A stretch of DNA of 39,272 bases. Source: CAYLLD01 sp964425135 (GTDB lineage: Bacteria > Pseudomonadota > Alphaproteobacteria > Rhodobacterales > Rhodobacteraceae). Both the position numbers and the translations under genes were made by a program. The notes under the pieces are model-generated. The model searched no databases. It was not told the origin of the DNA and saw only the letters and a list, made by a program, of their open reading frames with translations. The stretch covers positions 1 to 39,272 of the forward strand of contig CAYRKW010000028.1 in NCBI GenBank assembly GCA_964425135.1, written 5' to 3'. Positions 39,216-39,272 of this stretch are shown in pieces (position 1 is the first letter of the stretch; each line of letters begins with the position of its first letter).

Positions 39216-39272
39216 CGGGGGAGTATTTTTGAAAATGCGAAAATGATCCCTTCATCTTTCAAATAAATACTC
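39216..39272. repeat. Inverted repeat of the intergenic GAGTATTT motif, cut by window end
   Basis: GAGTATTTTTGAAA (39221-39234) faces its near reverse complement TTTCAAATAAATACTC (39257-39272) across a 22-base centre. The left arm with its flanks (CGGGGGAGTATTTTTGAAAA and onwards) matches, inverted, the copy at 30980-31005. Confidence 0.65.

Noticed and set aside
1..39272. CRISPR arrays, tRNAs, prophage or insertion-sequence genes
   Set aside because: No regularly spaced repeats, cloverleaf sequences, integrases or transposases were recognised by reading; a tRNAscan or ISfinder search could still find small items in the gaps.

Overview
The window reads as chromosomal DNA of an alphaproteobacterium, most likely Rhodobacterales (Roseobacter-type). 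The grounds are protein resemblance and gene order recalled without any search: a DUF4170-waaA-lpxK run, a DUF1467-methylmalonyl-CoA epimerase overlap, mesaconyl-CoA hydratase and a malyl-CoA lyase/thioesterase of the ethylmalonyl-CoA pathway, and an rbfA-truB operon. It is draft sequence with four runs of N (14267-14276, 19197-19296, 25672-25771, 29238-29337). Two of these show clear contig-end artefacts. No tRNA, rRNA, CRISPR, prophage or transposase was recognised.

Layout. 77-7526: an FAD oxidoreductase divergent from a co-directional run mnmD, EamA transporter, pmbA, inositol-monophosphatase-family phosphatase, DUF4170, waaA and lpxK (tRNA modification and lipid A-Kdo synthesis). 7648-9825: a subtilisin-family protease with an N-terminal propeptide-like domain, followed by a small gene for a stand-alone copy of that domain. 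This is the most interesting accessory unit. 10110-12706: rpsO-pnp on the minus strand with leader hairpins. 12955-14100: a GT39-like membrane protein. 14358-17801 (minus): rbfA, a tandem-domain sulfotransferase-like gene, truB and DUF1643. 17906-18715: dapB, then a 660-base non-coding stretch with long palindromic repeats and a gap. 19376-20310 (minus): a glycine-rich small protein and smpB. 20463-22525: a single-domain response regulator and a membrane histidine kinase. 22504-25535: dapA divergent from a lytic transglycosylase.

25850-30027 (mostly minus): mcl2-like, nnrU, DUF1737 and mch in one operon, then a small exported protein on the plus strand, DUF1467 and mce. Three enzymes of acetyl-CoA/propionyl-CoA assimilation therefore lie within about 4 kb. 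30216-30959: a response regulator whose C-terminal half looks like an Hpt domain with Gln in place of His. 31066-33605 (minus): dapE, a class II aldolase-like gene and a DUF2064/TIGR04282-type glycosyltransferase. 33642-36142: a small phasin/'antifreeze'-like protein, two paralogous membrane-anchored periplasmic proteins of unknown function and a small exported protein. 36157-38399 (minus): pncA, pncB and a translationally coupled unknown gene (NAD salvage). 38478-39071: a LysE-family exporter. The window ends inside a short inverted repeat whose motif also occurs near 30980.

Most of the window is housekeeping. The parts most worth following are the protease/propeptide pair, the pseudo-Hpt response regulator, the double sulfotransferase between rbfA and truB, and the paralogous membrane pair.
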